From Myxocyprinus asiaticus (taxonomy: Eukaryota; Chordata; Actinopteri; Cypriniformes; Catostomidae): a stretch of DNA of 64,000 nucleotides. Both the position numbers and the translations under genes were made by a program. The stretch spans positions 11,703,492 to 11,767,491 of the forward strand of contig NC_059372.1 in NCBI RefSeq assembly GCF_019703515.2. The letters are read 5' to 3'. Shown piece by piece: positions 1-12,703 of the stretch. Numbering within the stretch: position 1 is the first letter of the stretch; each line of letters starts with the position of its first letter. The notes beneath the pieces were generated by a model. It made no database searches. It was not told the DNA's origin and saw only the letters and a program-made list of their open reading frames with translations.

Positions 1-770
1 TGAAAGGAATTTTGGCCACTAAGAATAAGTGAAACTGGTGTAATAGAAGATGTGTGAGGAAAGATTCGGTACACATTAATACAGTTTAAACGTAATGAGT
101 AAAGAGGCAGCTATGTTAAATTGTATTTCTTGTGTCTCAAAATAAATGTTAAATATTCATTAATGAGTGGGTGTTGGATATTCACTCACTGGTATTATTT
201 GGCCCAGAATAGGAATAGCCTTGCAACAAACAAGGATATTTACTACATAAGTAACATAAGTAAGGCCTGGATGGTTTGAGAAAAGATAGAAACCTATTTT
301 TAAAAACTTTCAAAAATGCCTGGATTGCAACGACAGGTGTTTGTTTCTGTCAAACTCCCGTTCCATTACGGTGCATTAGCTGTACTATTATGTGTAATTT
401 CGTATTATATAGCTACTTTAGAACTATTAACACCTAACAACACATTCATTTTCAAATGTCAAAATTTTGCCGCGGTAAAGTAACATAAGGTGAATGATAC
501 TGGATTAATCTGGCAAGCAATGCTGCAATTCAGAAATAATGTCAATGTCACTGTCAATGGTATGATGAACTATATTTTAGACAGAACCTTGTCCACTCCC
601 CTTCTGTCTACAGCGTGTTATTGTCTAACGGCTCCTTTTCCATAAACTTGAAGGAACTTGTTGGGGCAATGTAAGAAAACAGCACTTTAAGATGAGCAGA
701 AGTGGAGTTGCATAAAACAGTCAATTTTGTTGCAGGTTATATATTTTAGTCATTTGAAAATATGCAAGCT

Positions 771-773
<3 letters not shown>

Positions 774-813
<40 letters not shown>
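774..813. repeat. (TG)n microsatellite
   Basis: An uninterrupted TG run of about 20 units within hoxc13 intron 1, at the edge of the interspersed repeat that follows. Confidence 0.95.
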
Positions 814-815
<2 letters not shown>

Positions 816-819
816 CGGG

Positions 820-1101
820 TTTAGGTGGTTTACAAGGACATTTTTTTTAGGTTACAAACTGGTAATTACAAGGGTATTATGCTATAAATGTGGTTTATGA
901 GGACATTTCTAGTGTCCCCATAATTCAAATCGCTTAAAAAACATACTAAACGCTGTTTTGTTTTTTGTTTTTTATGTAAAACTGCAGAAAGTTTTTTGTG
1001 AGGGATAGGTTTAGGGGTTGGGTTAGGGGATATAATCTATAATTCTTACAGTATAGAAAGAATTATGTCTATGGAGAGTCCTCATAATGATTGCTTCATC
1101 A

Positions 1102-1104
<3 letters not shown>
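820..1104 (+). repeat. Teleost interspersed repeat copy
   Basis: The block contains phrases seen in many cyprinid repeat copies: TTTACAAGGACAT, AACTGGTAATTACAAGGG, TTTCTAGTGTCCCCATAA, TAGGTTTAGGGGTTGGG and ATTATGTCTATGGA. It is bounded on both sides by (TG)n tracts, which is also usual for this family. No coding capacity is evident. The family name and class are not certain to me; recognition is from memory of fish genomes. Confidence 0.6.

Positions 1105-1181
<77 letters not shown>
1105..1181. repeat. (TG)n microsatellite
   Basis: A nearly perfect TG run of about 38 units. The cysteine/valine and threonine/histidine open frames over it on the two strands are translation artefacts. Confidence 0.97.
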
Positions 1182-1182
<1 letters not shown>

Positions 1183-1999
1183 GGGCGCTCGCGCGTGCAT
1201 GTCCTCCTTTAGGGGGGAGGGTTGCTAAACATGTCAGGGGAGCGTGGTGGTTGTGACAAGCACTCACTATAGCCACTATAATGCAACAGTATCTTAAGTT
1301 CAACAAAGACATTACAGTGCATATTAATCTTCTATTAACTGAGCTATCAGTACAGTGTTAGCCATTTTGATAACGTGTTTGTTTTAGTTGAGTCTACAAA
1401 TCTGACTAACGATATAGAACGATGCCGGCGCATGTTATTTGCTCATATAGAATATCGTTTTTCCACTGGAGCAAAGCTAAAAGCTATAACTTGAATAAAG
1501 AATGACGGCTGCTCTATGAAAATAAACTACTCCCGGCATTTGCTAAATGTTCCTAACAGATTGCGGGGCACCAATCTCAGTCATTGCTGACAAAGATTAT
1601 AAGATTTATAGGCGCCCTACAAATAGGACGGACCTTCTGTATTATCGTACGGGAGGAGCAAAGGTAGGCAGTATTGTCATATCCCTGTTCCAAACTGCGT
1701 GACTGTAGCTTAAGAATTCCTGTAACTTGATAATAATAGAGTTAATATATGACTACGCTCAGTACAATGTTTGAGTGACATATCTGAGTTCAGTTTTATG
1801 TGCGAGACTGTAAATAAATGCTATATTATATGGGACCTTAACTCTTATTCAAGCTTGTTGAGATTGGGATTTGCTCAAACTCTTATTCTGGAATGCCGAT
1901 TGAAGTAACCAAGTAACCATACCGTCACAGGTCAAAAGTAACTCGAATAAAATTAAACATCATCATAATCATCATAACCACCTGCTCAACTTCAATAAA

Positions 2000-2001
<2 letters not shown>

Positions 2002-2073
<72 letters not shown>
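2002..2073. repeat. (TA)n microsatellite
   Basis: An uninterrupted AT dinucleotide run of about 36 units in hoxc13 intron 1. Confidence 0.97.
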
Positions 2074-2076
<3 letters not shown>

Positions 2077-2179
2077 AATAAAAGGAAAACTTTCAATTGA
2101 CAGTTCAATTTACAGTACGTGAAATGCATACCTTATTCTAAGAGGATGTCAGTTGTTATATTTAGATGCATGTCCTTAT

Positions 2180-2289
<110 letters not shown>

Positions 2290-2314
2290 GTTCCACAGCT
2301 ATGTTGAGACATAC

Positions 2315-2978
2315 CTGGAAATGGAGATTTCCAAAGATGAGAAGACTGTGTTTGTTCCTTTGAACAGTACACCTGCCCATCCCAGCCATTCGACAAAGCC
2401 CAGTGTTGATAGCCCTCCATGGGGATCAATGCATCATGACGTGGTTCGGGATGTGCACTAATACTGGGGACCACCGACATGTCTAGATATCCTGGAACTG
2501 CCTGATACGAGCTGGCAAAGCTCGGGTAGAAAGCAAACTCCTTTGCCCTGTTGGAGAGCTCCTCCGTGGGCAGAGCGGTGCTCGGCTCAGCGTATTTTTC
2601 TGCAGGATGGTAGGAGCATGGTTTCTGCTGTAAATTCACGTTGTGCGAGTGAGATAATCTGCAACCATAGTAAGGGTTTCCAAAGGGGTAGCCGTAACTC
2701 AGAGAGGCGCTAGATGAAGTCTGAGGAGCGGGGCACTGTCGCCCAGTGTCAGGGGAAGATATATCCGAGTACACTGATCCCTGGTGAGTCGCTATGGTGC
2801 CGGAATGCCGCCCCAGCGCGGGGTGTGAGATCAGGTCCCTGCAATGGGTCGCAGGGCAATTCCCACTTAATCCCTCCATAATTTGGCTTTTATTCTGATT
2901 ATTTTCATTCGGTCTTTTTTCATACACGTACATCAAGGTGTCCGCCCAGCGTGGATGCAGGACCAGCGAAGTCGTCAT
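2315..2978 (-). CDS. hoxc13a: Homeobox protein Hox-C13, exon 1 (partial gene)
   Basis: First coding exon of a group-13 Hox transcription factor, which acts in the nucleus in posterior patterning. It encodes 221 residues plus one base. It begins MTTSLVLHPRWADTLMYVYE, the characteristic HoxC13 start, continues through the Hox13 N-terminal domain with YGYPFGNPYYGCRLSH, NVNLQQKPC, RAKEFAFYPSFASSYQA and HPEPRHDALIP, and ends QSSHLWKSPFP. The minus-strand donor CCAG|GTATGT lies at 2315/2314 and leaves phase 1, so the next codon would be Asp, as in other HoxC13 proteins before the homeodomain. The glycine-rich insert of mammalian HOXC13 is absent, as expected for fish. The start codon is at 2976-2978. 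No homeobox was found between 1 and 2314 on this strand, so exon 2 lies outside the window. Assignment to HoxC13 is very secure; the choice of paralogue a over b is from memory and only likely. Confidence 0.96.
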
Positions 2979-3330
2979 ATCACGGGCTGCCGATGCTTTT
3001 TAAAAGTCGCCTACTCCAAGACGGATACCTCATTTCCAACTACATTTTACGCACGCGCATGCGCACGAATAATTCCATGTGTCCAGTTCATTAAAGCGCA
3101 GGCACGTGATATGCTAACTACTTCGAAGAGACTGGTGTTGTGGGTTGGAAGAATAATCCCTTTAAACCACTACTGGCTCAAGTTTCACGCCTGGCTTCTA
3201 AGGTTTCCAGCGCCCAGGCATTGGCTAAGAGAGTTCGTGATAACCATCCTTAAAGGGAAGGCTCCAAGCAAAGTGGGACAAAAAAATAACCTTTTCAGCC
3301 GACAAAAATCTGGACACTTAACCGTAAGCA
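2979..3330 (-). promoter_or_regulatory. hoxc13a: hoxc13 promoter and 5' UTR region
   Basis: This sequence is immediately upstream of the hoxc13 ATG and is locally richer in CpG than its surroundings. Reading the minus strand, it holds an NRF1-type palindrome (GCGCATGCGC, about 3054-3068), a CACGTG E-box at 3103-3108 and a CCAAT box (ATTGG on the plus strand, 3220-3224). A TTTAAAA stretch about 25 bases from the ATG is too close to serve as a TATA box for a normal 5' UTR. The transcription start cannot be placed from sequence alone. The motifs are seen directly; promoter function is inferred from position. Confidence 0.55.
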
Positions 3331-5940
3331 CTGTTCGTTGACTTGAATCTCTAGTATCAACAAATTTAGAGGTGGAAAAGCATCTGCAACATCATAAATA
3401 CATACAAACAGTCCACATTCAACCCAAAAATTAACACTCAATGAGTTTTACACAATAGGAGTGGCACAGTCAATTGACCTAGAGTCACATGAACTCATGT
3501 ATTATTCTAAAATGAATCAATCTATTTGCAATGAAATACAAAGATGCGAAAATATACATAATTGTTGATTGTGTTGCAGCAAACGCAAGTGATCTAACCT
3601 GTAATAATATTCACATTTCCAAACGCATTTAGGCTACAACTGCTTACAAGGTTGGAAAATACTTTTGTTAGTCAATCCTCTAGGTCTGAACAATACTGTG
3701 TTGTAAAATCATTTTAGGAATGTATTAAAAAGAAATACAATCTGCAAAAACAGTGCCAAACAGACATTACTTTTATTTGATATACTTTTTGCTTGAATTG
3801 CCTCCTAACTTCAAAATAGATGGTGTCAGTTTGTTCTATCACTTTCAAAATAAAATCAAATGGCATGCGAGTATACCTCTCTTGTAAGTTTTGTTTTAAG
3901 ATCAACATGTACTTTTAATAACTATTTTCCACGGGCTGTCTGGCGCTTTAGACCGGGTGTGGATGTGTGCGTAGGTTAGTTTGACTTCTAACTACAAATG
4001 AATGACAATCAGTATAATGTATGGGTAAAAACAGAGAATACATTTGAACTGAAATGTGGATACATTAGTACTGTCTTCAATAATATTTTTCCTTCTCAAT
4101 GACTGAAAAAGAAAAATACACAGTTCACATACTACACAGTACACATGAAAAAAGATTTGCAGTTTTCCATGTATAGTAGGGATTTATTCTGTCATGCTAC
4201 ATATTTATTTTTATTCGACAAATTAGAATACTGCATAGTAATTAATTACGCCCAGTTAGTTTAATGAGAAGAAAGAATGCAACCGACACTGCGTCAGAAG
4301 AGTTTCGTCCGGTCTGGTGTTGCACATTTTGCACCTTTTGCAGTACAATGTTTCATGAGAAATGACTTTGAGAGTCCTATATTGTTTAAACTCTGTTATT
4401 CATTTTAACTATGTTGTAGCGACGAGACAGTAAAAGATGGTCCTTGGGTATAAGATAGTCGATAGCTCCAAAGCTTTTTTGAATGTTGTTTTTACGCTAG
4501 ATATAATGTTGAAGAGTTCATTGATTACTCTTATACACAGAGACACGTCAAGCGTTGTCCTCACAGGTTGGCGAATGGACGTATCTTACAAAAGGCAGCT
4601 GCACGGAAGTCCAAGGTCAAGGTAAAAAACGCAGACAAACAGGGTCGTAATCAGAGTCTAGACAGACAAGATTGAACTTCACACTCGTATGCATGCAAAC
4701 TCACTGTACTTTTAGAGACTTTGAGAAACAACTTGGGAGAGCAGGGAAGATACGGGCAAACTATCAAGTGGTCCACAAAGTAATTTCTACTTTTTAAAGA
4801 GCACCAGCAGCAGTTAAACGAGTAGGAAGTCAAATACGTCTAACAATACAGAAATCCCCTTCCGGTGAATCTGCTTTTCATCTGCTTTTGAACATGTTAA
4901 TTATGGAAGCTTTTAGCGTACTCAATACTCAGACTTAGCTAAATTTGTTGACATGGAATTTTGCTACAAGGACCATGTTTGCTACAGAGTAGAATATTTA
5001 GAAATGCATAGCCTATATAATATATATTTTGCCGTTTTCTGACTCGTAATTTGTTGGTTTGAGGAAGAAAATGTTAAGACGCTGGCAAGTGAGAGGGTGT
5101 TGGAAGGTTGTCAGAATATTTCCTCTGAAAGCATCATCGATCTTTTGTCAGCTTATTTGTCCATCCTATGTAGGTTTAAGCTTGCAGAACACAGCAGACA
5201 AGTAATTTGACCTTGGATGAATCTTTTGAAAAGTTCACACTAATTAATTTGTCAAAAGTAGTTGTAAATACTAAAGTTGTAATTATAATAGCAGTACATT
5301 TCGTCTAACACAAAAACAAGTGAACGCTATTACAAGGCATTTGTTTTGAACTCTGTTGTCCTTAACTTACCCTTAAATAGCCCTGTCTGTTATCTTTAAG
5401 CCTAAGAAAGTTCGTAATATAACATACAGCAAATCACACCTCTTTTTATAATAATATACTTTTTGAAATCGCAAAGGATATGCTAAGTAATAGCATATAA
5501 TACTTCTCAATAATACTTCAAAAGAAATTTCTACCATTTATTTATTTACAGCACATGCTCGGTGATTATATTTACACTTTCGACGCATCTGATTTAAAAT
5601 ACAAGCTACAGTTTCAAAACTCTTTTTATATATTAACAACAACACATCAGCGTTTATGGTTCCTGTTATATTTGAATAAACTGCATTCAAAAGAAATTAA
5701 AGAAATGTTATTTATTTGAAAATCACAATTGGTATATTAATGTGTGTTTAAAACAGCCTTACGGAATAAAAACGGCTCCGTTAACAGAAACTGTTTGTAC
5801 TATCCTTGTCTGTGGATATGCCGAAAATTGGACACGTGTTTGGAAAACTAGAAGTGTGACATTTCGAAACTAAAATTGTTTGCAGTTGTATGGTTTACAA
5901 TCATGCATAAGACTGTCTCTTTTCTATAAACATCGCATAC
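3331..5940. other. Intergenic, no gene recognised
   Basis: AT-rich, apparently single-copy DNA upstream of hoxc13. No exon-like open frames, RNA genes or known repeats were recognised. It contains an AAGGTCAAGGT element at about 4612-4623 within a slightly more GC-rich patch (4540-4680), which may be regulatory. Confidence 0.5.
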
Positions 5941-6286
5941 AAATATTAATTGTAATAATAATAATAATAATAACAACAACAACAGGCTATGCTTCAAAGA
6001 TGTTCTTTACTGGCCATCTTTTTTAGATTTCTTTGCGTATTCGTTCATATTATTAGGCTGCATATCACCCTTTTATGTACATTTTGACCATTGTTCATCA
6101 CCAAATATATATAAGATATTTACAATTCAGTATTAGCAAGTTTACAATCATATTATCGAGCACTGTTTAAATAATAGTAAGACAGTTAAAATTGCACAAG
6201 TTCCATCGAGACTTAACACAAGGCGTCTTTAAAATTGTGACCACAGTGTCAAACTGGAAGAGGGTTTGGTATGTCCGCGCGCGCTT

Positions 6287-6288
<2 letters not shown>

Positions 6289-6331
<43 letters not shown>

Positions 6332-6351
6332 AGTGAGTGAGTGAGTGAGTG

Positions 6352-6430
<79 letters not shown>
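6289..6430. repeat. Compound microsatellite (GT)n(GAGT)n(GA)n
   Basis: Three adjoining repeats: GT units (6289-6326), GAGT units (6331-6354) and about 38 GA units (6354-6430). The GAGT tract is intermediate between its neighbours, suggesting growth by slippage and point mutation. Open frames over it are artefacts. Confidence 0.97.
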
Positions 6431-6435
<5 letters not shown>

Positions 6436-6885
6436 ATGTTTGTGGCTTTGTGCACGCGGGTCTGTGATTGGGGACGTGCACAAGCCTTTCCCTGACATTT
6501 TTGTTAAAAACAAAATAATTGTTTCTTGTTCATCCGGGCTATCCTTCTAACAGAACCATCCATTTGCAGTATCCATTATCAAAATGTTTTGTTTTTTCAT
6601 GGATGAAAAAAACTAATAATACATAAGAGATCGAGCAAATAAAAGTCTGGTTTACGTAGTTTCTATTTCAGTTGTGTGCCTCCAGAACACGTCTTTTCAG
6701 TGTTCCTCTGCCACGCGTTTTCCTTAAATTACACTTTGGCCTAAATTACATGACATCATATAAACAGCGTATGCATAGTATGTTGTGTGCGTTTTGGTTG
6801 TTTTGGGAAAGAAACTGAGCATCAGTCAAGGAGTAGAGAAAACGTAGATTAAGTTAAAGAGACGGGCAGACAAACAGATAGTGGT

Positions 6886-6996
6886 ATAACAAGGTTATGG
6901 GTTCGATTTCCGGGAAATTTGATAAACAAATGTATCCCTTAAATTAACTGTAATCGCTTTGGATTAAAGCGTCTACCAAATGCATAAATGTGAATA
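6886..6996 (+). repeat. tRNA-derived SINE fragment
   Basis: A box B-like GGGTTCGATTTCC lies at about 6899-6911. It is followed by the widespread fish SINE 3' core, read here as CGCTTTGGATTAAAGCGTC and CCAAATGCATAAATGT. The 5' tRNA part with box A is degraded or missing. The core match is clear; the exact subfamily is not resolved. Confidence 0.7.
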
Positions 6997-6999
6997 TTC

Positions 7000-9900
7000 G
7001 TCAAATTTGCATTCATACATACAGTCTAATATACATTAGTGAAGCATGTGCACATATAAGAGGATGCAAGAAAGTGAGGAACAGAACGCATAACATTAAA
7101 AATGACTAAATGAATATAGACTGTCTTTAGCCATGCATATCCATACACCTATTCATTGATACGAAAAGAGTAGGAGTGAAACTGTTTTACTTGTCTGAGG
7201 TGAAAACAGGACAAGGATTTGGGAGGTGGATTGTTTGTACGTGTAATGCTTCACGACGAGGGAGTAGAGACTAAAGTGTCCATTCAAAATTTTCGATATA
7301 AGGCTCTTTTCTCTCTACATTTTTAACTGACAATGAATTTCCCAATACAATACTCGATGGTTTTGCCCAACGATACTATACGTTTAAAAAAAAATAATAC
7401 AATAAAATGAAAAGCACACGCAACATGTTGTATGCCTTAATAAGCACCGCATGAAAAAGTGCTCCAGGCTTTTCAAAACCACACCTTCGCCTGCATGCAC
7501 ATTCCTGTGGAGAGAGAGGGAGATACTTCAGGCCTTGGTCAGGAATTGATTATTTTATGTAAAAAAATAAATTAAAAAAAGTACATCTTGCAGAGTATCC
7601 TGCCAATGTTCATGAATATGTATCAATATGTCACTGTAGTGCCACGGTGTACCAATAGCAATCCATTAAAGGTTAATGTCTAAGAAAAGAGAGGTCTATG
7701 GCTAAGTTAATAACTAATCTTTCCAAACAGAGCATCTAAAACTCTGTTTCGATGTGACCTTTCTTCTTCCAGACACTTTTACATTATCGCCATTTTCAGG
7801 GATGGAACACATCCTTAGTAAATCCCTCAAGCATGGACGTCATGAGAAGGCTATAAGTCCATTCAGTCTCGGTGCAATGCGGTAAAAAAAAAATGTGGCT
7901 GATATGAAGCATGTGAGCAAGTAAGTGGACCATTGAAATCTCTGTTCAGAAAGAAAACAACAAGAAATGGTAAGTGTCGTTGCGTTGTCTTAAACACACG
8001 AGGTCCATCCTATCAGTACATCATATATATAAGCAACCGGGTTTACGCTTACAATTAGTTATCTCTTATAGGCTATAGGTTAAAACTGAAGTGAAAATGC
8101 ACAATTTTATCAAGGCCAAAAACATACAACAGAAATACTGATTATGTAGGCTATTTATGTGGATTACAGACATGTTTTCTGTTTTGCCGGACCATTTATG
8201 ACTTTAAAGTCGCTGTTGTATTAAAATCCGAATGCATTCTTGCATGTTTTAACATTTCGTCCTCGTGTAGCTGCGAATTTGATGTTCGGCCTACACTAAT
8301 TTCACCACGTTAAACCTTTCAAATCCAGGGGCTGCATTACAATGACAATTAAAGGTCTGTTTGTCAGGGCGTACAGACAAAAAGTCTCCCCCACTTTCAG
8401 ACACGTCTAGTCGGAAGTCCAAGTTCAAGTTAAAGGAGGCGGTCGGTCAGTTCCTCTACAGATATGTTAATTGCTACAGCATGGCTCTAAGTGCAACTTT
8501 CTCTGTTTCAATATCGCTTGCATTGAAGGTTAGCTAATAAGGCATTTTCAGTAACGGCATTCCCTTCGTATCTTGAGAAATATACCGGTAAGAGCTTATA
8601 AATGCATGTGCCAGAAGTGGGAAGTGAAACTAAATCATAATGTGTGTTTACTGGTGAGCTCGAATATTTTAGACTAATTTCAGTTTATAAACATCTGTAA
8701 TGAGATAAATTTTTGATCTTAATTGTATTTTTCTACCAATTTGAGTCCAATTCTCAATATTTCCATCTTCTGATCAAAAAAGGCAATGAAGCAAAACACT
8801 AGGCAACAGTAACCAGCAGACACAATTTTATTTCAAATCAAGTTATGCATGAGTGTAGCCGATTTTCTTAAAATATCCTAACTCGCCCTGCTGTAGAAAA
8901 TTACACTGTAGAAAATAAGTATATTTTGCATTGCATACACACAGTTTGTAACAGAAATTATTTCAGGCTACGAAAAACAGCAACGCATATCTGTATCCTT
9001 ATTTTAGCAAATGAACAGAAAGGAACGTCAATTACGAATATCTTACAGGAAAAAAATAAATAAATAAAAAAAATAAAAAAACCTAAACACTGAATATGAC
9101 CCTCTGGATGCTGCCATTGTCTTTCAGCAAAACGCTAGTTACTTCCACGTGCGACTTTGCCGTTTTAATTTGATCTTTTTTAATAATATATAATTATGTT
9201 GTTGTTGTTGTTGTTATATTATTTTATTTTGTAGCAGCAGCTCCATCACAGCAAAACTAGAACATTTACTTCCACAATCATTTGTACACCATTAGCTGAT
9301 CCTATTTATTATATATCACAAGACTTTCAGCCATTATTGTAAGAGTATCCAGAAACGTCATTTTGTTCCAGAAATCTACCAAATTATATCAAATTATAAC
9401 TTTTTTTATAAACCAGAAAGATAGCAATAATAATCTTTATTTTTGGTGTTTTCCAACTATCTTTATCGTTCATTTAGTATACGTTAACTGCTATGCTATG
9501 CTTCTTAAATTATATGTTAAATAAACCAGAATCATACTTTATATGTACAAAATAGCGGCAAGTAAACAGACGGTAATATTAACGACGGTGCAATCTAATG
9601 TCGAGTACACAAAAATACACAGGGGTATGGGCAGATCCCTATAGCTCAGGGAATTTTGATTATAAAAATGAAAGTACTTACTGCTGTAAACAGTATTTGA
9701 AAGACACAGAAAGCTGAGTAGGCAACATAATCCTGGGAATGTACAGGCTTATTCAGACAGTCTGCTGGGAATTTCAGGAACAAACACGATAAGACCACGG
9801 TCTGCCCAGACTGACAAGACATTTTTAGGATGAATCTCAGAAATATCCAAGACAGACCGAGTGACCGAAGTATTTATTTGGACAAATAATGAAAGATGGT

Positions 9901-10460
9901 AGCCATTCGGGCCCCTGTTACCCTCATATTCATCAAACTGCAGGAAATTAATTTAGCTATCAGAGTACATAGAATTTACAAAGTTGCTGGTGTATCATTT
10001 GAGCTATTGTCTGGTACCACGACGACCTAACTAACGCAAAACGCGCACCTGTAATTTTGTCGTATTCATTTATTTCAACTTTATGGTTAATTCTAACCTC
10101 CAAGATCAAAGATTGTTGAATACAAAATCGACGTTAAAATAACGTTTTTATAACCAGAAATTCTGGGTTACACTGTGTTTACAGAACATTTTAAAGGTAA
10201 ATTGCATCACAAACTCGTCCAGAATTCAGACAGCTATAAAATATAAAAGAACATTTTCCATGTTACATATTTATGCGCACCATGCGAGAAAATGTTTTAT
10301 TTTTTATTTTTTATTTTTACTATTGTTATTTAACGCTGTAATTACAGAGGGTGTACTTTGCATTTAAGAAACAGCCCTTAAGTTTAATAGATTTTTAATG
10401 CGTGCCTAACGAAAAGAACACACATATATAAAATTAAAATGCAAATCGCCTCTGAAATAA
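7000..10460. other. Intergenic, no gene recognised
   Basis: AT-rich intergenic DNA with A-rich and (GTT)n stretches. No exons, RNA genes or clear mobile elements were recognised. One patch, about 8330-8560, is less AT-rich and contains AAGTTCAAGTT at 8422-8432, in the same CCAAG/TTAAA setting as the copy near 4612. It is a candidate regulatory block only. Confidence 0.45.
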
Positions 10461-10465
10461 CAAAT

Positions 10466-10506
<41 letters not shown>
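10466..10506. repeat. (AAT)n microsatellite
   Basis: A trinucleotide run of about 13 units. A shorter impure tract follows at 10615-10640. Confidence 0.95.
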
Positions 10507-10507
<1 letters not shown>

Positions 10508-11566
10508 GTGTTATAATAATTTTCTTAAATGTAACCAAAACGACAATTCTTCCTCCCTCTGCTTTGAACATCCTTCAAAAAACATGATATGGTGAAGGTC
10601 AAGGTTGCACACTAAAAAAAAATAATAATAATAATAAAAAAAAAAGAGTTAGCTGAACTTAATAAAATTGAGGAAAACTTTTCCACGCAACTAAATTAAA
10701 AATTTTCAACAAAAATAGCACTGGTTTGAACTGACTTACTCTAGTTCAAGTTGTACAAACTTACATTAATTTTGTCAGAACAATTAGATAACATCTAATT
10801 AATTGTCTTAAGCTGATCCAACGAAATATATTTATTAACTATTAATATATGACAGGTGAGCAAGTGTAACGACATGGAAACTGTTGCACTTTGAGTTTGA
10901 AAGCAACTGCTCACAGCATTCATATCAAATGTCACTGAAAGTGAGAGTCCATCCTCAACCTCAGAACAAGCGCCAATCTTCACCACAATGGTAACTCCAA
11001 AAACTCCAGCCTAACAAACAATCCTTTTAAATGCCAATATAACACAACATTAAACATGAACAAATCTCCTTCTTTTCTTATTTTACTCTAAAGTGCATAA
11101 AATAACACTTAGTTTCAACCTTTGTTCACCTGCAAAGAATGCTGGGAAACAGAAATCCCCTGCCCAGTTTCATCAATGCTACAAAAAGTATTCATGTAAT
11201 CCTAACTCAAATTGATTAAATAAACTTCAGTTTTACAAAGTTAATTGTATGTAATGAAAGCAAGTTATGTCAAAATGTTCTAGAATTGTGTTACTTTAGT
11301 TTATTTTAATTAAGTAATCTGAACAATCTGCAAAAATCATTTTTTTGAGTGCACGGCACTTGCCTTTCAAGTATCGCAAAGCATCAGTTTGCCTTTGCAG
11401 ACTTCAATCACCAAACAGCATGGAAAGGTTTCTTTAACATGAGTCTTTGTTTTTAATGAAAGTGGCTATATTTTAAATTAAATGATCATCGGAAACCAAA
11501 CAGCTTAAAAACAAAACAGAAAGAACAAAAACAGCAATAACAGTAAGTTACAAAACTTATTGCCTG

Positions 11567-11975
11567 TGCATTCTCTCGTGAAATCATAAGGATTCAAACG
11601 ATTTTTCTAAATTTGGCTAATTCGTATGATATCGTAGGACTGCACTCCTATGAATTCGTACAACTTTCACAACAGCCAATGACGTCGCTGGACATTGCTT
11701 CCATCTAATATGCAACAATTACTTGCTTCTGTCGCACACAACAGCTTCCTGTCATGTTTACACACTCTACTGATCAGTTAGGATTAGGTAAGGGGTTTAG
11801 GTAAGGGCATAATATTAATATGCATGTCCTTAATGCCTCGTTACTTCCGCATTACACATCCGGGCATTTGCATATGATGAAATCGTACAAATTTATACCA
11901 ATGAACGCCTATGAAATCATATGAAATAGCCAATTCGTAAAATATGTACGAATTTTCATGAGACCGGTTGGTGCT
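11567..11975. mobile_element. Foldback MITE, GGTCTCATGA-end family
   Basis: The two ends are imperfect inverted repeats. The right end reads TTTTCATGAGACCGGTT and the left end reads CTCTCGTGAAATCAT. Both arms carry matching ATTCGTA / GGCTAATTCGTATGAT text, for example near 11627-11641 and, inverted, near 11915-11940. There is no coding capacity. The ends resemble those of the element at 46514-47201. The class is not certain. Confidence 0.55.
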
Positions 11976-12632
11976 TTATGATATTATGATGAATACATAA
12001 TTTTGACCAGGTTTCTGACCAAACTGTGTCAACATAATACCGGTTTTACATTTGTCCTCAGGAATGGTTGGTCACTATCAATGCATCGGCATGAAACTAC
12101 TTTTCAGCCCTGCCTGTGCGCACTTAATGCCATCTGGGCACATATCCAAATTAACCTACCAAATTAAACCAATCGCAATGTTGACTGCAACAAATACTGG
12201 AACTATAGCACATTTTAAATGCTATCACACTGCAATATCAAATCAGAGAATCACTCTAAAGGACACACGAATCCTATCCGCATGCACAACACTTGTTTAT
12301 ATACGCGTGTCAATGAGATATTATGATTTTAAAGCGTTCTGAATAATGGAAGACTTCTGTTGTCAGTCAGTACTGGCTTTCAGATATAAAACCTTTAACC
12401 ACTTGTTTCATATTTGGCTGGAGAGAGACAACAAGTAAAGTTCAAGTTCAAAGTCCCTCACAGCAGACAGCCAGGGAGAACGCGCAAGACCCCTTCACCT
12501 CTTACAAAATAAATCACACTATGAATGCACAACGTTCGCCTTGAAATTTTAAAACACGTTTCTATTCTTTTTATTTAACTTAAATAGTTCATTAAATAAA
12601 TAGGTTTCATTTATTTAAATATATAAATATAG

Positions 12633-12634
<2 letters not shown>

Positions 12635-12702
<68 letters not shown>
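12635..12702. repeat. (TA)n microsatellite
   Basis: A TA run of about 33 units. Confidence 0.95.

Positions 12703-12703
<1 letters not shown>

Noticed and set aside
1065..1312. Open frames on both strands over the (TG)n tract
   Set aside because: They encode alternating Cys-Val or His-Thr and exist only because the dinucleotide repeat has no stops.
2883..3341. 152-residue plus-strand frame opposite the hoxc13 start
   Set aside because: It overlaps the start of hoxc13 exon 1 and its promoter on the other strand, with no recognisable protein. An antisense transcript is possible but not supported.
6167..6513. Ser-Leu repeat open frames
   Set aside because: Translation of the (GA)n microsatellite.
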